Below are positions 17,475 to 26,077 of a stretch of DNA of 64,000 nt, one piece after another. Numbering within the stretch: the stretch's first letter is position 1; every line of letters begins with the position of its first letter. The translations under genes and the position numbers were made by a program. Origin of the DNA: Paludibacter jiangxiensis (GTDB lineage: Bacteria > Bacteroidota > Bacteroidia > Bacteroidales > Paludibacteraceae); the NCBI RefSeq assembly GCF_001618385.1, contig NZ_BDCR01000001.1:372001-436000 (forward strand). The letters run 5' to 3'. Below the pieces are notes generated by a model. The model was not told where the DNA came from. It saw only the letters and a program-made list of their open reading frames with translations, and searched no databases.

Positions 17475-17524
17475 CATCAATAAAAAATGCGGAACCATAA
17501 TTGATTCCGCATTTTTTATTGATG
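17475..17524. terminator. Convergent terminator, DUF2520 gene and dnaE
   Basis: A perfect 20-bp inverted repeat, CATCAATAAAAAATGCGGAA (17475-17494) with its complement at 17505-17524. The A/T runs make it work in both directions between the converging genes. It ends 1 base before the dnaE stop codon region. Confidence 0.9.
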
Positions 17525-17525
17525 T

Positions 17526-20500
17526 TTATTTATTCACCTCGAATTCAAGTATTTCTCCCAACTTTTGCTCTTCCAGATAATGTATTAATGGTCTGGATAC
17601 GTTAATTGATTTACTTCGGGCAAACATCTTAATATTCACATTGTTTACCTCATCTTTCACATTAAAGAAAAGAGAGGTTCGTCCGGTTACAGACTGTTCA
17701 AAAGCCAAAGCCTTCAGGTCACTGATCAATTCGTCGGTCAGCTGATTCAGATCTATCCCGATGTTCAGCGATTTAATCAGCGTTCCCTTCACGTTGTGCA
17801 GCTCTTCAATTTTAGATATTTTGAATTCCCACACGATCGGTTCGTCCGGACTACGCTCCTTCTTGAATTTCCAGTCCGAGCCGCGTTCTTTTACGTTTCC
17901 GCGAAGACAAACGAACAAGTCCTTGATCATATATTTGTTATACTCTATGTAATCGTTGCCGAAAAGCATAAATTCATACGATCCGGAGTAATCCTCAATC
18001 ATGAGCGAACCGAAAGGCCGTCCGGTTTTGGTCGTCCCCTGCCGGAACCCTGTAACAATTCCACCGGCAACCACTTCCCTACCCTTCAACTCTTCAATAT
18101 CTTTGAAGTCAATCATGTGGGTATTACATCCATATTTCAGCTCCAACTCAAACTCATCCAGCGGGTGAGCCGAAAGGTAAATACCGACATAATCCCGCTC
18201 CTTATTGAGACGTTCAAGTGTAGACCATTCTTCTGCAGGAGGCATTACCGGTTTGGCAATTTCTACCTCCTCAAATCCTCCGAAAAGAGAATTGGTGATG
18301 GTTGCTTTATCGTTTTGCACTTTGTTGCCATAGCGCATCAACGAATCAAGTGCCGGTTCGTCTTTGCCATTCGAGGCAAAGTATTGTTCGCGTTTCACAT
18401 CGCTAAAAGTATCAAAAGCACCTGCAAGAATAAGACTTTCAACTGTTTTTCGGTTACAGGCGTTGAGATTCACGCGTTCCATAAAATCGAACACGCTCTG
18501 GTACGGACCATTTTTCTCCCGTTCACTTACAATAGCTTCAACGGCCCCTTCGCCCACACCTTTAATACCACCTAAACCAAAACGAATTTCACCCTTACTG
18601 TTGGAGACAAATGTCAGGCGGCTTTCGTTCACATCAGGTCCAAGAACCGGAATTCCCATCGCCTTACACTCATCCATAAACTTGGAGATTTCAGTGATGT
18701 CGTCCTTATTTCGGGTTAAGTTGGCAGCCATAAATTCTGCCGGATAGTTCGCCTTGAGGTATGCCGTCTGGTAAGCAATCCAGGAATAGCAGGTAGCATG
18801 CGATTTGTTGAAAGCATAAGACGCGAACTTTTCCCAATCGCCCCATATTTTCAGTACCACCTCTTCCGCATAACCGTTTTTCTTACAGCCTTCAACAAAT
18901 TTCACCTTCAGGTGAGCCATTTTGTCTTTCAGCTTCTTTCCCATGGCCTTACGCAATGTATCACTCTCGCCTCGTGTAAAGTCGGCCAACAAACGCGAGA
19001 GTAACATCACCTGTTCCTGATAGACTGTAATCCCATAAGTGTCTTTCAGGTACCGTTCCATAATAGGAATATCGTACACAATAGGTTTTCGGCCGTGCTT
19101 ACGATCGATAAAATCAGGGATGTACTCCATTGGCCCCGGACGATAAAGGGCATTCATCGCGATCAAGTCCTCAAACTGAGTAGGACGCAGCTCGCGAAGG
19201 TATTTCTGCATACCGGCCGATTCAAACTGGAATGTTCCGGTAGTGCGACCGATACTGTAAAGTTCGTACGTCTTCTTATCGTCAATAGGAATTTTGTCAA
19301 TATCAAGATCTATGCCCCGTGACTGTTTGATATTCTTCAACGCTTCCTTAATGATAGAAAGAGTCTTCAATCCAAGAAAGTCCATCTTTATAAGACCCAC
19401 ATTCTCAATAACAGAACCTTCGTACTGCGTTACCAGAACATCCTCGTCGCTTCCTTTTTCCTTGGCGGTACTAAGAGGCACAAACTTTGTCAGGTCGTCG
19501 GAACCAATAATAACACCACAAGCGTGAACACCCGTCTGGCGGATGGTTCCTTCAAGCATTTCGGCATATTTCAGGGTATCGGACAGCGTCCTGTCGTTCG
19601 AGTTGAGAGCCGCTTTCAGTTCCGGAACATATTTCAGGCAGGTCTTCATGTTCACCTTCACCGGCTTATCGTCCACATCCGGCAAACGATCAGGTATCAG
19701 CTTGGTAAGTTGAATTGCCTCCTGAAGCGGAAGATTCTGCACCCGGGCAACGTCTTTGATACTCGACTTGGTGGCCATTGTACCATAGGTAATAATGTGT
19801 GCCACCTTCTCTTTACCGTATTTCTCCGTTACCCAACGCAATACTTCACCACGCCCGTCATCATCGAAGTCAATATCGATATCAGGCATTGATATACGGT
19901 CGGGGTTAAGGAAACGCTCAAACAGAAGGTCGTATTTAATAGGGTCGATATCGGTAATTTTGAGGCAGTAGGCAACTGCAGAACCAGCCGCAGAACCACG
20001 ACCGGGACCAACAGAAACACCCATATTTCTGGCAGCCTGGATGAAATCCTGCACAATAAGGAAGTAGCCGGGAAAACCCATTGTCTTCATCACGTCCAGC
20101 TCAAATTCGATGCGTTCGAGGGCTTCCGCAGGTAGCGGATCCCCATAACGTTCCTTTGCCCCAATAAAAGTCAGTTCCCTCAAATAATCGGATTCAAACT
20201 TGATACGGACAACTTTGTCGTATCCACCCAGCTTATCAAACCGGTCACCGAACTCTGTCCGCAGGTCTTCCTCTGAGAAACGTTCTCTGTATGTCTGGTC
20301 AGATCCAAAACTCTCCGGAATCGGGAACATCGGCATCAACGCGTCCGAGTCGATACTGTATCGTTCTACCTTATCAGCAATTTCGAGAGTATTAGCAAGA
20401 GCCTGAGGCACATCCGCAAAAAGCGCCGCCATTTCCTCTGGCGTTTTCAACCACTCTTGCTTGGTGTAACGCATTCGGTTCGGATCGCTAAAATCCTTAC

Positions 20501-21329
20501 CCGTACTCAAACAGATCAAGCGATCATGGCCTTCCGCATGTTCCTGATTTACAAAGTGAACATCATTGGCCGCAATCACTTTCGTATTGGTCTTTTCTGC
20601 CAGTTCGAGCAACTTCGCGTTCACGATCTGCTGCTTTTCGTACACGTTGAAATCAGCCTGAGGCACTTCTGCTTTATGACGTTGTAATTCAAGGTAGAAA
20701 TCTTCGCCAAAACGCTCCTTAAACCACATGATCGCCTGCTCTGCACCTTCTATATCGCCGGACAAGATTTTACTCGGAATCTCGCCCCCCAGACAAGCTG
20801 TTGTAACGATCAAACCTTCTTTGTATTTATCCAAAATATCTTTGTCAATACGCGGACGGTAATAATACCCGTCAATCCAAGCAGCAGAAATCAGCTTACA
20901 GAGATTTTGATAGCCCTTTTTATTTTTGGCCAACAGGATAAGGTGATGCCCGCTACCATCTTCTTTTATCGATTTATCGAAACGGGTACGACGTGCGACA
21001 TACGTTTCACACCCAAGAATCGGTTTGAAAAGGTGAGATTCAGCTTCCTTGAGCTTCGTCTGCAACCCGGCAATTTCAGATTCAGAGCCTCCTCCTGCTT
21101 TGAGTTCTCCAATCTGCGCCTTCAGTTGCTTTATTTCATCTTTAACCTTACCATTCTTTTTATTCGCGTAGTCGCAGAGTTCCTTAATACCGAACATAGA
21201 GCCATGGTCTGTCAGGGCAAGAGCGTTCATGCCGGTAGCCACCGCTTTATCAATCAGGTCATTCACTTTCGACATTCCGTCAAGAATGGAATAATGCGAG
21301 TGAACATGCAAATGCACGAATTTGTTCAT
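17526..21329 (-). CDS. dnaE: DNA polymerase III alpha subunit
   Basis: 1267 residues. This is the replicative polymerase. It opens with the PHP domain (FVHLHVHSHYSILDGMSKVN, ALALTDHGSMFGIKELCDYA); a charged coiled-coil insertion of about 45 residues (near 57-103, DEIKQLKAQIGELKAGGGSE) separates two PHP strands. The catalytic palm has the paired aspartates Asp483 and Asp485 in MPDIDIDFDDDGR; GPGRGSAAGSAVAYCL and the fingers motif GPMEYIPDFIDRKHGR follow. After the tandem HhH, an OB domain (REVVAGGIVTGFRQGTTKTG) lies near residue 1100. The PHP histidines HVHSH and TDHGS look intact, so proofreading-type metal binding may persist. It is monocistronic. Confidence 0.97.
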   Translation of the reverse strand: MNKFVHLHVHSHYSILDGMSKVNDLIDKAVATGMNALALTDHGSMFGIKELCDYANKKNGKVKDEIKQLKAQIGELKAGGGSESEIAGLQTKLKEAESHLFKPILGCETYVARRTRFDKSIKEDGSGHHLILLAKNKKGYQNLCKLISAAWIDGYYYRPRIDKDILDKYKEGLIVTTACLGGEIPSKILSGDIEGAEQAIMWFKERFGEDFYLELQRHKAEVPQADFNVYEKQQIVNAKLLELAEKTNTKVIAANDVHFVNQEHAEGHDRLICLSTGKDFSDPNRMRYTKQEWLKTPEEMAALFADVPQALANTLEIADKVERYSIDSDALMPMFPIPESFGSDQTYRERFSEEDLRTEFGDRFDKLGGYDKVVRIKFESDYLRELTFIGAKERYGDPLPAEALERIEFELDVMKTMGFPGYFLIVQDFIQAARNMGVSVGPGRGSAAGSAVAYCLKITDIDPIKYDLLFERFLNPDRISMPDIDIDFDDDGRGEVLRWVTEKYGKEKVAHIITYGTMATKSSIKDVARVQNLPLQEAIQLTKLIPDRLPDVDDKPVKVNMKTCLKYVPELKAALNSNDRTLSDTLKYAEMLEGTIRQTGVHACGVIIGSDDLTKFVPLSTAKEKGSDEDVLVTQYEGSVIENVGLIKMDFLGLKTLSIIKEALKNIKQSRGIDLDIDKIPIDDKKTYELYSIGRTTGTFQFESAGMQKYLRELRPTQFEDLIAMNALYRPGPMEYIPDFIDRKHGRKPIVYDIPIMERYLKDTYGITVYQEQVMLLSRLLADFTRGESDTLRKAMGKKLKDKMAHLKVKFVEGCKKNGYAEEVVLKIWGDWEKFASYAFNKSHATCYSWIAYQTAYLKANYPAEFMAANLTRNKDDITEISKFMDECKAMGIPVLGPDVNESRLTFVSNSKGEIRFGLGGIKGVGEGAVEAIVSEREKNGPYQSVFDFMERVNLNACNRKTVESLILAGAFDTFSDVKREQYFASNGKDEPALDSLMRYGNKVQNDKATITNSLFGGFEEVEIAKPVMPPAEEWSTLERLNKERDYVGIYLSAHPLDEFELELKYGCNTHMIDFKDIEELKGREVVAGGIVTGFRQGTTKTGRPFGSLMIEDYSGSYEFMLFGNDYIEYNKYMIKDLFVCLRGNVKERGSDWKFKKERSPDEPIVWEFKISKIEELHNVKGTLIKSLNIGIDLNQLTDELISDLKALAFEQSVTGRTSLFFNVKDEVNNVNIKMFARSKSINVSRPLIHYLEEQKLGEILEFEVNK

Positions 21330-21393
21330 ATATATGATAATAAACTATTTACAATTAGAAAAATGGGGAATGTGTTTTTGGAATTTCCCGGTT

Positions 21394-21401
21394 CAAAGTT
21401 A
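21394..21401 (-). promoter_or_regulatory. Putative -7 box of dnaE
   Basis: The minus strand reads TAACTTTG, a full match to TAnnTTTG, 64 bases upstream of the dnaE ATG. No -33 element is evident. Confidence 0.35.
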
Positions 21402-21496
21402 CAAAAAAGGAAGGTTGTCTTTCGCTGCTGTTGAATAAAATTCGACCAACATCAGTGCTAAAACAATAATAAGCCATAAACAACCGGCTACAGAAG

Positions 21497-23659
21497 TTAT
21501 CTGCGGAAGATGATTTTCACCAGGCGGTACCACACTCTCTGAATTTGAACAAAAATCCATCTTTCAGATCTGTGCAGACGTTCGAATTTATAATGTGGCT
21601 GATGGAGAGTACTGAAACGTTCGTCGGTATTATCGGGTTTCTCATATTGTTCAGGATAAACCACCAAAACATTGTGCGCAGTATCCGACAAAACAGAATT
21701 TTCCACCAGCTTATCGAAAGTTTCGTCATACGAGATGGCATTAGGACGAGCAGCAAAAAAGACGCACATATCGGTATCTGTTATATTTCCCGACAGCGGA
21801 TGCAGTTCATCCACGGAATGATACAGAAAAAACTCAAGAGAAACGCCATGATGCATTTGTTTGTGATGCATCACAATAGCACGTGTTTCAGGTGTTGAAT
21901 AAACCATAATTTCCACATGCAGCTTTCTTGCAATATTGCTCACATGGGCAAAACACCGCCCGAACCCTACCTCCAGTTCGGCTTTTCCCGGCAAGAACAC
22001 AATCAATCGGGATGTCTGTTTCAGATGGAAGACCGGCTTGTAAATAAACAGTGAACAGCTTACTCCTTTCAACAACATTTCCGTCATCAATCCGAAAAGC
22101 GTATCGCGTGATTTGAGTTTCTGGTGCAAACCAATCACCACATCTGTAATTGCATATTCTTTAGCTGAATAGAGAATGCCACTTGCCACATTCACATCAT
22201 AGCGGGAAATTCGTTCCACCCACTGATCGGCAACCGACGCCACCTTAGCAGCCTGCAACAACAAGCGATCTCCTTGTTCTTTATGAGCCTCGTCGTTGTC
22301 GTTCACTACCCGGAGAGCATACAAATCTTCTTTCGACCTCGGGTTTTTAATGGCGATGGAAAATTCGACGAGGTGATCCAGCGTATGAGGATTAGCAACA
22401 GTAAACATTATGCGTTCACGTCTTTTCTCTTCCGGCACCGAATCATCCGCAATACGTCCGGCCGACAACATTTGCCTTGCAGCATTCTCTGTCACAAGCA
22501 TGCTTATAGTGCCCGACACCAAAATCATAATGACCGCGCCTGTCATCACGCTGTCCGGAAGCAAATGTGATCCGTCGGGCAAAGTAATTGCATAGCCAAT
22601 CATGACGGTAACCAGCGTGATACCCGCCTGACCGTTACTCAGCCCGAAAATCATCTGTCGCTCGTATCTGTTCATCGAGAATGTTTTCTGCGTCAGAAAG
22701 GCAACAATCCATTTGGAGCAAACGGGAACCAAAACCATGACCAAAGCCACCAGAATTGCATCAAAACCGGAACCCAGCACCCGAAAATTGATTATCATAC
22801 CCAAGGAGATAAGGAAAAAGGGAACAAACAGAGCGCTTCCCACAAATTCCAGCCGATTCATAAGTGGCGATATCTTTGGAATTAAGCGATTAAGCGATAT
22901 ACCTACCATGAAAGCTCCCAAAACACTTTCCAGGCCTGCTACCTGCGCAAAGAAAGCTCCAAAAAAGACCAGTGCCAACACAAAAATATATTGCAACACA
23001 CTATCTTCAAATCGTTTAAAAAACGAATGCGCTATTTTGGGATAAAGCCACAAGACGATAACAGCGAACAAAATCATCTTGGCACTTTCCAGCAACCATG
23101 AAGTATTGGATCTCAGCAACGAAAACTGATCGGATACGAGAGTAAGAATAACCAGCGACGCGGTAACCGTGATAATGCTACTGACTGTAGCAATTTTAAC
23201 CGGACGGCGGGCACCCAGACAAAAACGGCTCACCACGGGATAAGCCACCAGGGTATGAGTCGCATACATGCTGGCCAGCAACACAGAAGTTGCAAAACTA
23301 AAATGAAGAAGATACATGCCGGACAAAAGCCCCAGCGTCATTGCCACAACAAACGAATAAAAACCAAACACGCCGCCTTTAATCCTGTTCTTGCGCAAAT
23401 CGTTGATTTCAATCGAGACGCCCGACATGAACACAACATAAAGCAATCCAACATTACCAAAAAGATGGAAGCTGTCATCATTCGAAAGTACGTTAAAACC
23501 GAACGGGCCAAGAGCTATTCCTGCCAGTACCAAGCCCACCAGTGGAGGAACCCTCAACCTGTTGAGCAACAATGGAGAGAACAGAATAACCAGCAAAACG
23601 ACCGCAAAAATCAAGGTCGGACTTGCCAGTGGCAATATGAAAGGAGAAGCGGGATGCAT
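21497..23659 (-). CDS. Cation:proton antiporter (CPA2/KefB-like) with Usp-like tail
   Basis: 720 residues from the ATG at 23659 (MHPASPFILPLASPTLIFAV); the frame extends 9 codons further to a TTG that I do not choose. Residues about 10-390 hold some 12 membrane helices of the sodium/proton exchanger fold: LLNRLRVPPLVGLVLAGIAL, GLLYVVFMSGVSIEINDLRK, and AGLESVLGAFMVGISLNRLI near the ion site. Residues about 420-690 are soluble and look like two universal-stress-protein-type domains rather than the KefB RCK/TrkA-N domain, so nucleotide gating may differ. It exchanges Na+ or K+ for protons at the inner membrane. Confidence 0.82.
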   Translation of the reverse strand: MHPASPFILPLASPTLIFAVVLLVILFSPLLLNRLRVPPLVGLVLAGIALGPFGFNVLSNDDSFHLFGNVGLLYVVFMSGVSIEINDLRKNRIKGGVFGFYSFVVAMTLGLLSGMYLLHFSFATSVLLASMYATHTLVAYPVVSRFCLGARRPVKIATVSSIITVTASLVILTLVSDQFSLLRSNTSWLLESAKMILFAVIVLWLYPKIAHSFFKRFEDSVLQYIFVLALVFFGAFFAQVAGLESVLGAFMVGISLNRLIPKISPLMNRLEFVGSALFVPFFLISLGMIINFRVLGSGFDAILVALVMVLVPVCSKWIVAFLTQKTFSMNRYERQMIFGLSNGQAGITLVTVMIGYAITLPDGSHLLPDSVMTGAVIMILVSGTISMLVTENAARQMLSAGRIADDSVPEEKRRERIMFTVANPHTLDHLVEFSIAIKNPRSKEDLYALRVVNDNDEAHKEQGDRLLLQAAKVASVADQWVERISRYDVNVASGILYSAKEYAITDVVIGLHQKLKSRDTLFGLMTEMLLKGVSCSLFIYKPVFHLKQTSRLIVFLPGKAELEVGFGRCFAHVSNIARKLHVEIMVYSTPETRAIVMHHKQMHHGVSLEFFLYHSVDELHPLSGNITDTDMCVFFAARPNAISYDETFDKLVENSVLSDTAHNVLVVYPEQYEKPDNTDERFSTLHQPHYKFERLHRSERWIFVQIQRVWYRLVKIIFRR

Positions 23660-23712
23660 CAATGGTATAAGAGTAATTCTGTACAAGAAGCTGTATTAAC
23701 AGGCTCTTGTGG

Positions 23713-23720
23713 CAAATATA
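23713..23720 (-). promoter_or_regulatory. Putative -7 box of antiporter gene
   Basis: The minus strand reads TATATTTG, a full match to TAnnTTTG, 53 bases upstream of the ATG at 23659. Confidence 0.35.
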
Positions 23721-23790
23721 CGAAAAGTTTGAAACAATCGGAGGAAGAATCGGGAATTGCTGATACCTGATTTTGAACGAATATTTTCCT

Positions 23791-23798
23791 TAACTTTG
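23791..23798 (+). promoter_or_regulatory. Putative -7 box of thioesterase gene
   Basis: TAACTTTG is a full match to TAnnTTTG. TTTG at 23772-23775 lies 15 bases upstream, slightly close for a -33 element. Confidence 0.4.
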
Positions 23799-23862
23799 CA
23801 CTCCGAAATTACAGAACCACATTGCCTGCTAATAATCTAACAGGCAAGCAAAAACAGAGCAC

Positions 23863-24285
23863 ATGCCTGCACAACCATACATTTATGAGCTTAAAATGAA
23901 GGTGCGCGACTACGAATGCGACCTTCAGGGTATTGTAAACAATGCCAATTATCAACACTATTTCGAGCACACACGTCACGAATTTTTGCTGACCAAAGGT
24001 GTTAGTTTCTCCGAATTGCACGAACAGGGAATAGACGCTGTGGTAGTTCGTCTGGAAATGGCGTTCAAATCGTCCTTACGGCCAACCGAAGAGTTTGTCT
24101 CCAAACTCTACCTAAAAAAAGAAGGGTTGCGTTACGTTTTTTATCAGGCCATTTATCGCCTTGCCGACAACAGACTGTGCATTACGGCCAAAGTGGATAA
24201 TGCTGTATTAATCAACGGAAGGCTTGGACATTGCGAAGCTCTTGATAAAATAGTAGAAGAGTGCGAAAAGAGCATTCCGCAATAA
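23863..24285 (+). CDS. Acyl-CoA thioesterase, hot-dog fold (YbgC/FadM type)
   Basis: 140 residues, the usual length for a single hot-dog domain. The family motif is intact: VRDYECDLQGIVNNANYQHY (Tyr-x3-Asp-x2-Gly-x3-Asn-x2-Tyr), with the catalytic Asp, followed by the long helix FEHTRHEFLLTKGVSFSEL. It hydrolyses acyl-CoA or acyl-ACP thioesters in the cytoplasm. It ends 13 bases from the convergent GNAT-acyltransferase gene, with no obvious terminator between them. The acyl chain preferred cannot be told. Confidence 0.88.
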   Translation: MPAQPYIYELKMKVRDYECDLQGIVNNANYQHYFEHTRHEFLLTKGVSFSELHEQGIDAVVVRLEMAFKSSLRPTEEFVSKLYLKKEGLRYVFYQAIYRLADNRLCITAKVDNAVLINGRLGHCEALDKIVEECEKSIPQ

Positions 24286-24298
24286 ACCGATTCGGGTA

Positions 24299-25258
24299 TT
24301 AAAACGGACTGCCAAAAAAGTGCGCTTTATATTTGAGGTAGGGTTCTATGTGACGGCGACGTTTTTCTTCGAAAATATCAGCAACCGTAATCATGATCCC
24401 TGTATCAAAAATATTGGCGAACTCCTGATTGATACCGGTACCGAACGTTTTCATTGTAGGTGACAGCCCGATATAAGCATTGATAAGCGCCGGAATATTA
24501 ACCCCAAGCGTGCGGACTTCGAGATTGAGTTTGCGGTAGTTATCCTTAAACGTCTTTTCGTTAAAGAAGGCATCGTAGTGTTTCATCTTTTCTTCTGATG
24601 GACGAAAATCCTGCTCCTTTAACGTTACCAGCGATTCATCATCATTGAAATAACGATACATGAAATAAAGGATCATATCACGTGCTTCCGCGTTGAAATC
24701 GGGATAAATAGTCACTTTACCGATAAGATAGTCAGTATGCTCATCGGTAGCCAATGCTCCCAGACCATCCCAAAGATTGTCGAGAGCAAAAAGACTTTTA
24801 GCTCCTTTATGCGAAGATTGATAAGCCGGAGGCACAAAAGCGCGTCCAAGATCAATAGTTCTGGGAAGATATTCGTTAATGAATTTCGGAGAAAAATGAA
24901 ACATGTGAGAAGTAACCGCCACCGGCTGGCCTTCGGAGTCAAATTTCATGTCGCGTCCGTGAAGGAAACGGTAGCCACCCATGATTTCTCTTTCCTCCTC
25001 GTTCCATACAATCAGTTGCTTATATGGCTCGTCCATCGTATCAAACTCGTCCACGTCGATTTCCAGACCGGTACCACCTCCGGAAGCCCGAAACGAGAGT
25101 TCGCGCAGTCGGCCTATCTCCCTCATCACGTTGGGTGAATCGTGAGCCGTAATGACATAAATATGATTATTTGCCTTATTCGTGGGACGTAAGAGTTTGT
25201 CTGCCGTCAGCTCGCTTAAAAGTAAATTTGTATCTACGGGAGGTATAATATCAATCAT
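24299..25258 (-). CDS. GNAT-fold acyltransferase resembling GlsB/OlsB
   Basis: 319 residues from the ATG at 25258 (MIDIIPPVDTNLLLSELTAD); the frame reaches upstream only to a TTG at 25282. It matches the hemolysin-like/ornithine-lipid acyltransferase branch of the GNAT superfamily: REIGRLRELSFRASGGGTGL, IDVDEFDTMDEPYKQLIVW, REIMGGYRFLHGRD and ELGRAFV-like TIDLGRAFVPPAYQ. In Bacteroides thetaiotaomicron GlsB, from this group, N-acylates glycine as the first step of glycine-lipid synthesis, with the O-acyltransferase GlsA next to it. Here no PlsC-type GlsA partner is adjacent, so the glycine-lipid role is inference. Confidence 0.72.
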   Translation of the reverse strand: MIDIIPPVDTNLLLSELTADKLLRPTNKANNHIYVITAHDSPNVMREIGRLRELSFRASGGGTGLEIDVDEFDTMDEPYKQLIVWNEEEREIMGGYRFLHGRDMKFDSEGQPVAVTSHMFHFSPKFINEYLPRTIDLGRAFVPPAYQSSHKGAKSLFALDNLWDGLGALATDEHTDYLIGKVTIYPDFNAEARDMILYFMYRYFNDDESLVTLKEQDFRPSEEKMKHYDAFFNEKTFKDNYRKLNLEVRTLGVNIPALINAYIGLSPTMKTFGTGINQEFANIFDTGIMITVADIFEEKRRRHIEPYLKYKAHFFGSPF

Positions 25259-25279
25259 AAGTTTAATAAAAAAACCGGA

Positions 25280-25287
25280 CAAAAGTA
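25280..25287 (-). promoter_or_regulatory. Putative -7 box of GNAT-acyltransferase gene
   Basis: The minus strand reads TACTTTTG, a full match to TAnnTTTG, 22 bases upstream of the ATG at 25258. This supports that start over the TTG at 25282. Confidence 0.45.
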
Positions 25288-25488
25288 AACATAATTATCG
25301 AACAATCAGACAGAGAGAACAGATTAATTTTTTGTTACAGATAAAAACAAAAAACAACAGCAACGGTCCGACCGCCCGAAAAAGCCTTCAAATCTCTATA
25401 AAACAAGCCACTACAAAACACACACTGACTTTCAGTCAATTATAAGATTTTCCCTGCGAATAAAATTTTAAGAAATCGGATAAAAGCT

Positions 25489-25511
25489 GTTGAAAACATG
25501 TTGGAAAATAT
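25489..25511. repeat. Short tandem repeat upstream of mraZ
   Basis: Two adjacent units, GTTGAAAACAT (25489-25499) and GTTGGAAAATAT (25500-25511), lie just upstream of the MraZ boxes. They could be a second protein site or chance; the 334-base gap 25259-25592 otherwise holds only the two divergent promoters and the MraZ boxes. Confidence 0.3.
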
Positions 25512-25527
25512 TCAATGTGTTTTAAAG

Positions 25528-25542
25528 TGGGGAATTGTGGGG
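25528..25542 (+). promoter_or_regulatory. Putative MraZ operator: two TGGGG boxes, 10-bp period
   Basis: TGGGG at 25528-25532 and TGGGG at 25538-25542 are direct repeats separated by 5 bases. Characterised MraZ proteins bind tandem TGGGN repeats with 5-bp spacers upstream of their own operon. The boxes flank the presumed -33 element (25534-25537), so bound MraZ would block RNA polymerase. No third in-phase box is seen. Confidence 0.65.
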
Positions 25543-25565
25543 CAGTGAAAAATTGTATATCTTTA
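25534..25565 (+). promoter_or_regulatory. Putative promoter of the dcw cluster
   Basis: ATTG at 25534-25537 and TATCTTTA at 25558-25565 (7 of 8 to TAnnTTTG) are separated by 20 bases. The transcript would start near 25572, about 21 bases before mraZ. Confidence 0.5.
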
Positions 25566-25592
25566 CATCATCTTATGCAGTTTTGAAACAAC

Positions 25593-26060
25593 ATGTCAGT
25601 TTTTATTGGAAATAGTGACGCAAAGGCCGATGCAAAGGGCAGAATTTTCATTCCAGCCCATTATCGCAAGGCGCTTCAGGAGGGCGAAAGCAGCCGTCTC
25701 GTGATGCGAAAAGATCCTTACAGCAATAGCCTCATGCTTTATCCGGAAACGATATGGAATCAAAAACTCACTACCCTGAAAAACGGACTTGACGAATGGA
25801 ATCCGACCCATCAGATTGTTCTCATGCAATATGTCTCTGAAGCCGAATGGCTGGACATGGACTCACAAGGCCGGGTACTCATTCCAAAGAAATATCTCCA
25901 GCTGATTGGAGCCGAATCTGAAGTTCAGTTTGTCGGAATGCTCGACACGTTTTCGCTGTGGGCAAAAGGCAATTTCGAAAAAGCCAAGCTGCCGGCCGAC
26001 GAATTCACCAGTCTTTTGCAGCAAATCATGTCTAAGCCCAAAAACACGCAAGAACAATAA
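25593..26060 (+). CDS. mraZ: Transcriptional regulator MraZ
   Basis: 155 residues, the usual length. It has two AbrB-like swapped-hairpin repeats: FIGNSDAKADAKGRIFIPAH in the first half and EAEWLDMDSQGRVLIPKKYL in the second, each with the DxxGRxxIP core that binds DNA as a ring-shaped oligomer. In other bacteria MraZ represses its own dcw operon. The paired TGGGG boxes at 25528-25542 fit that role here. It is the first gene of the cluster and is followed 17 bases later by rsmH, the standard order. Confidence 0.95.
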   Translation: MSVFIGNSDAKADAKGRIFIPAHYRKALQEGESSRLVMRKDPYSNSLMLYPETIWNQKLTTLKNGLDEWNPTHQIVLMQYVSEAEWLDMDSQGRVLIPKKYLQLIGAESEVQFVGMLDTFSLWAKGNFEKAKLPADEFTSLLQQIMSKPKNTQEQ

Positions 26061-26077
26061 AATCAATCTCCTTTACT

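Noticed and set aside
17796-18575. Plus-strand frames inside dnaE
   Set aside because: Complementary shadows of a well-supported 1267-residue polymerase gene.
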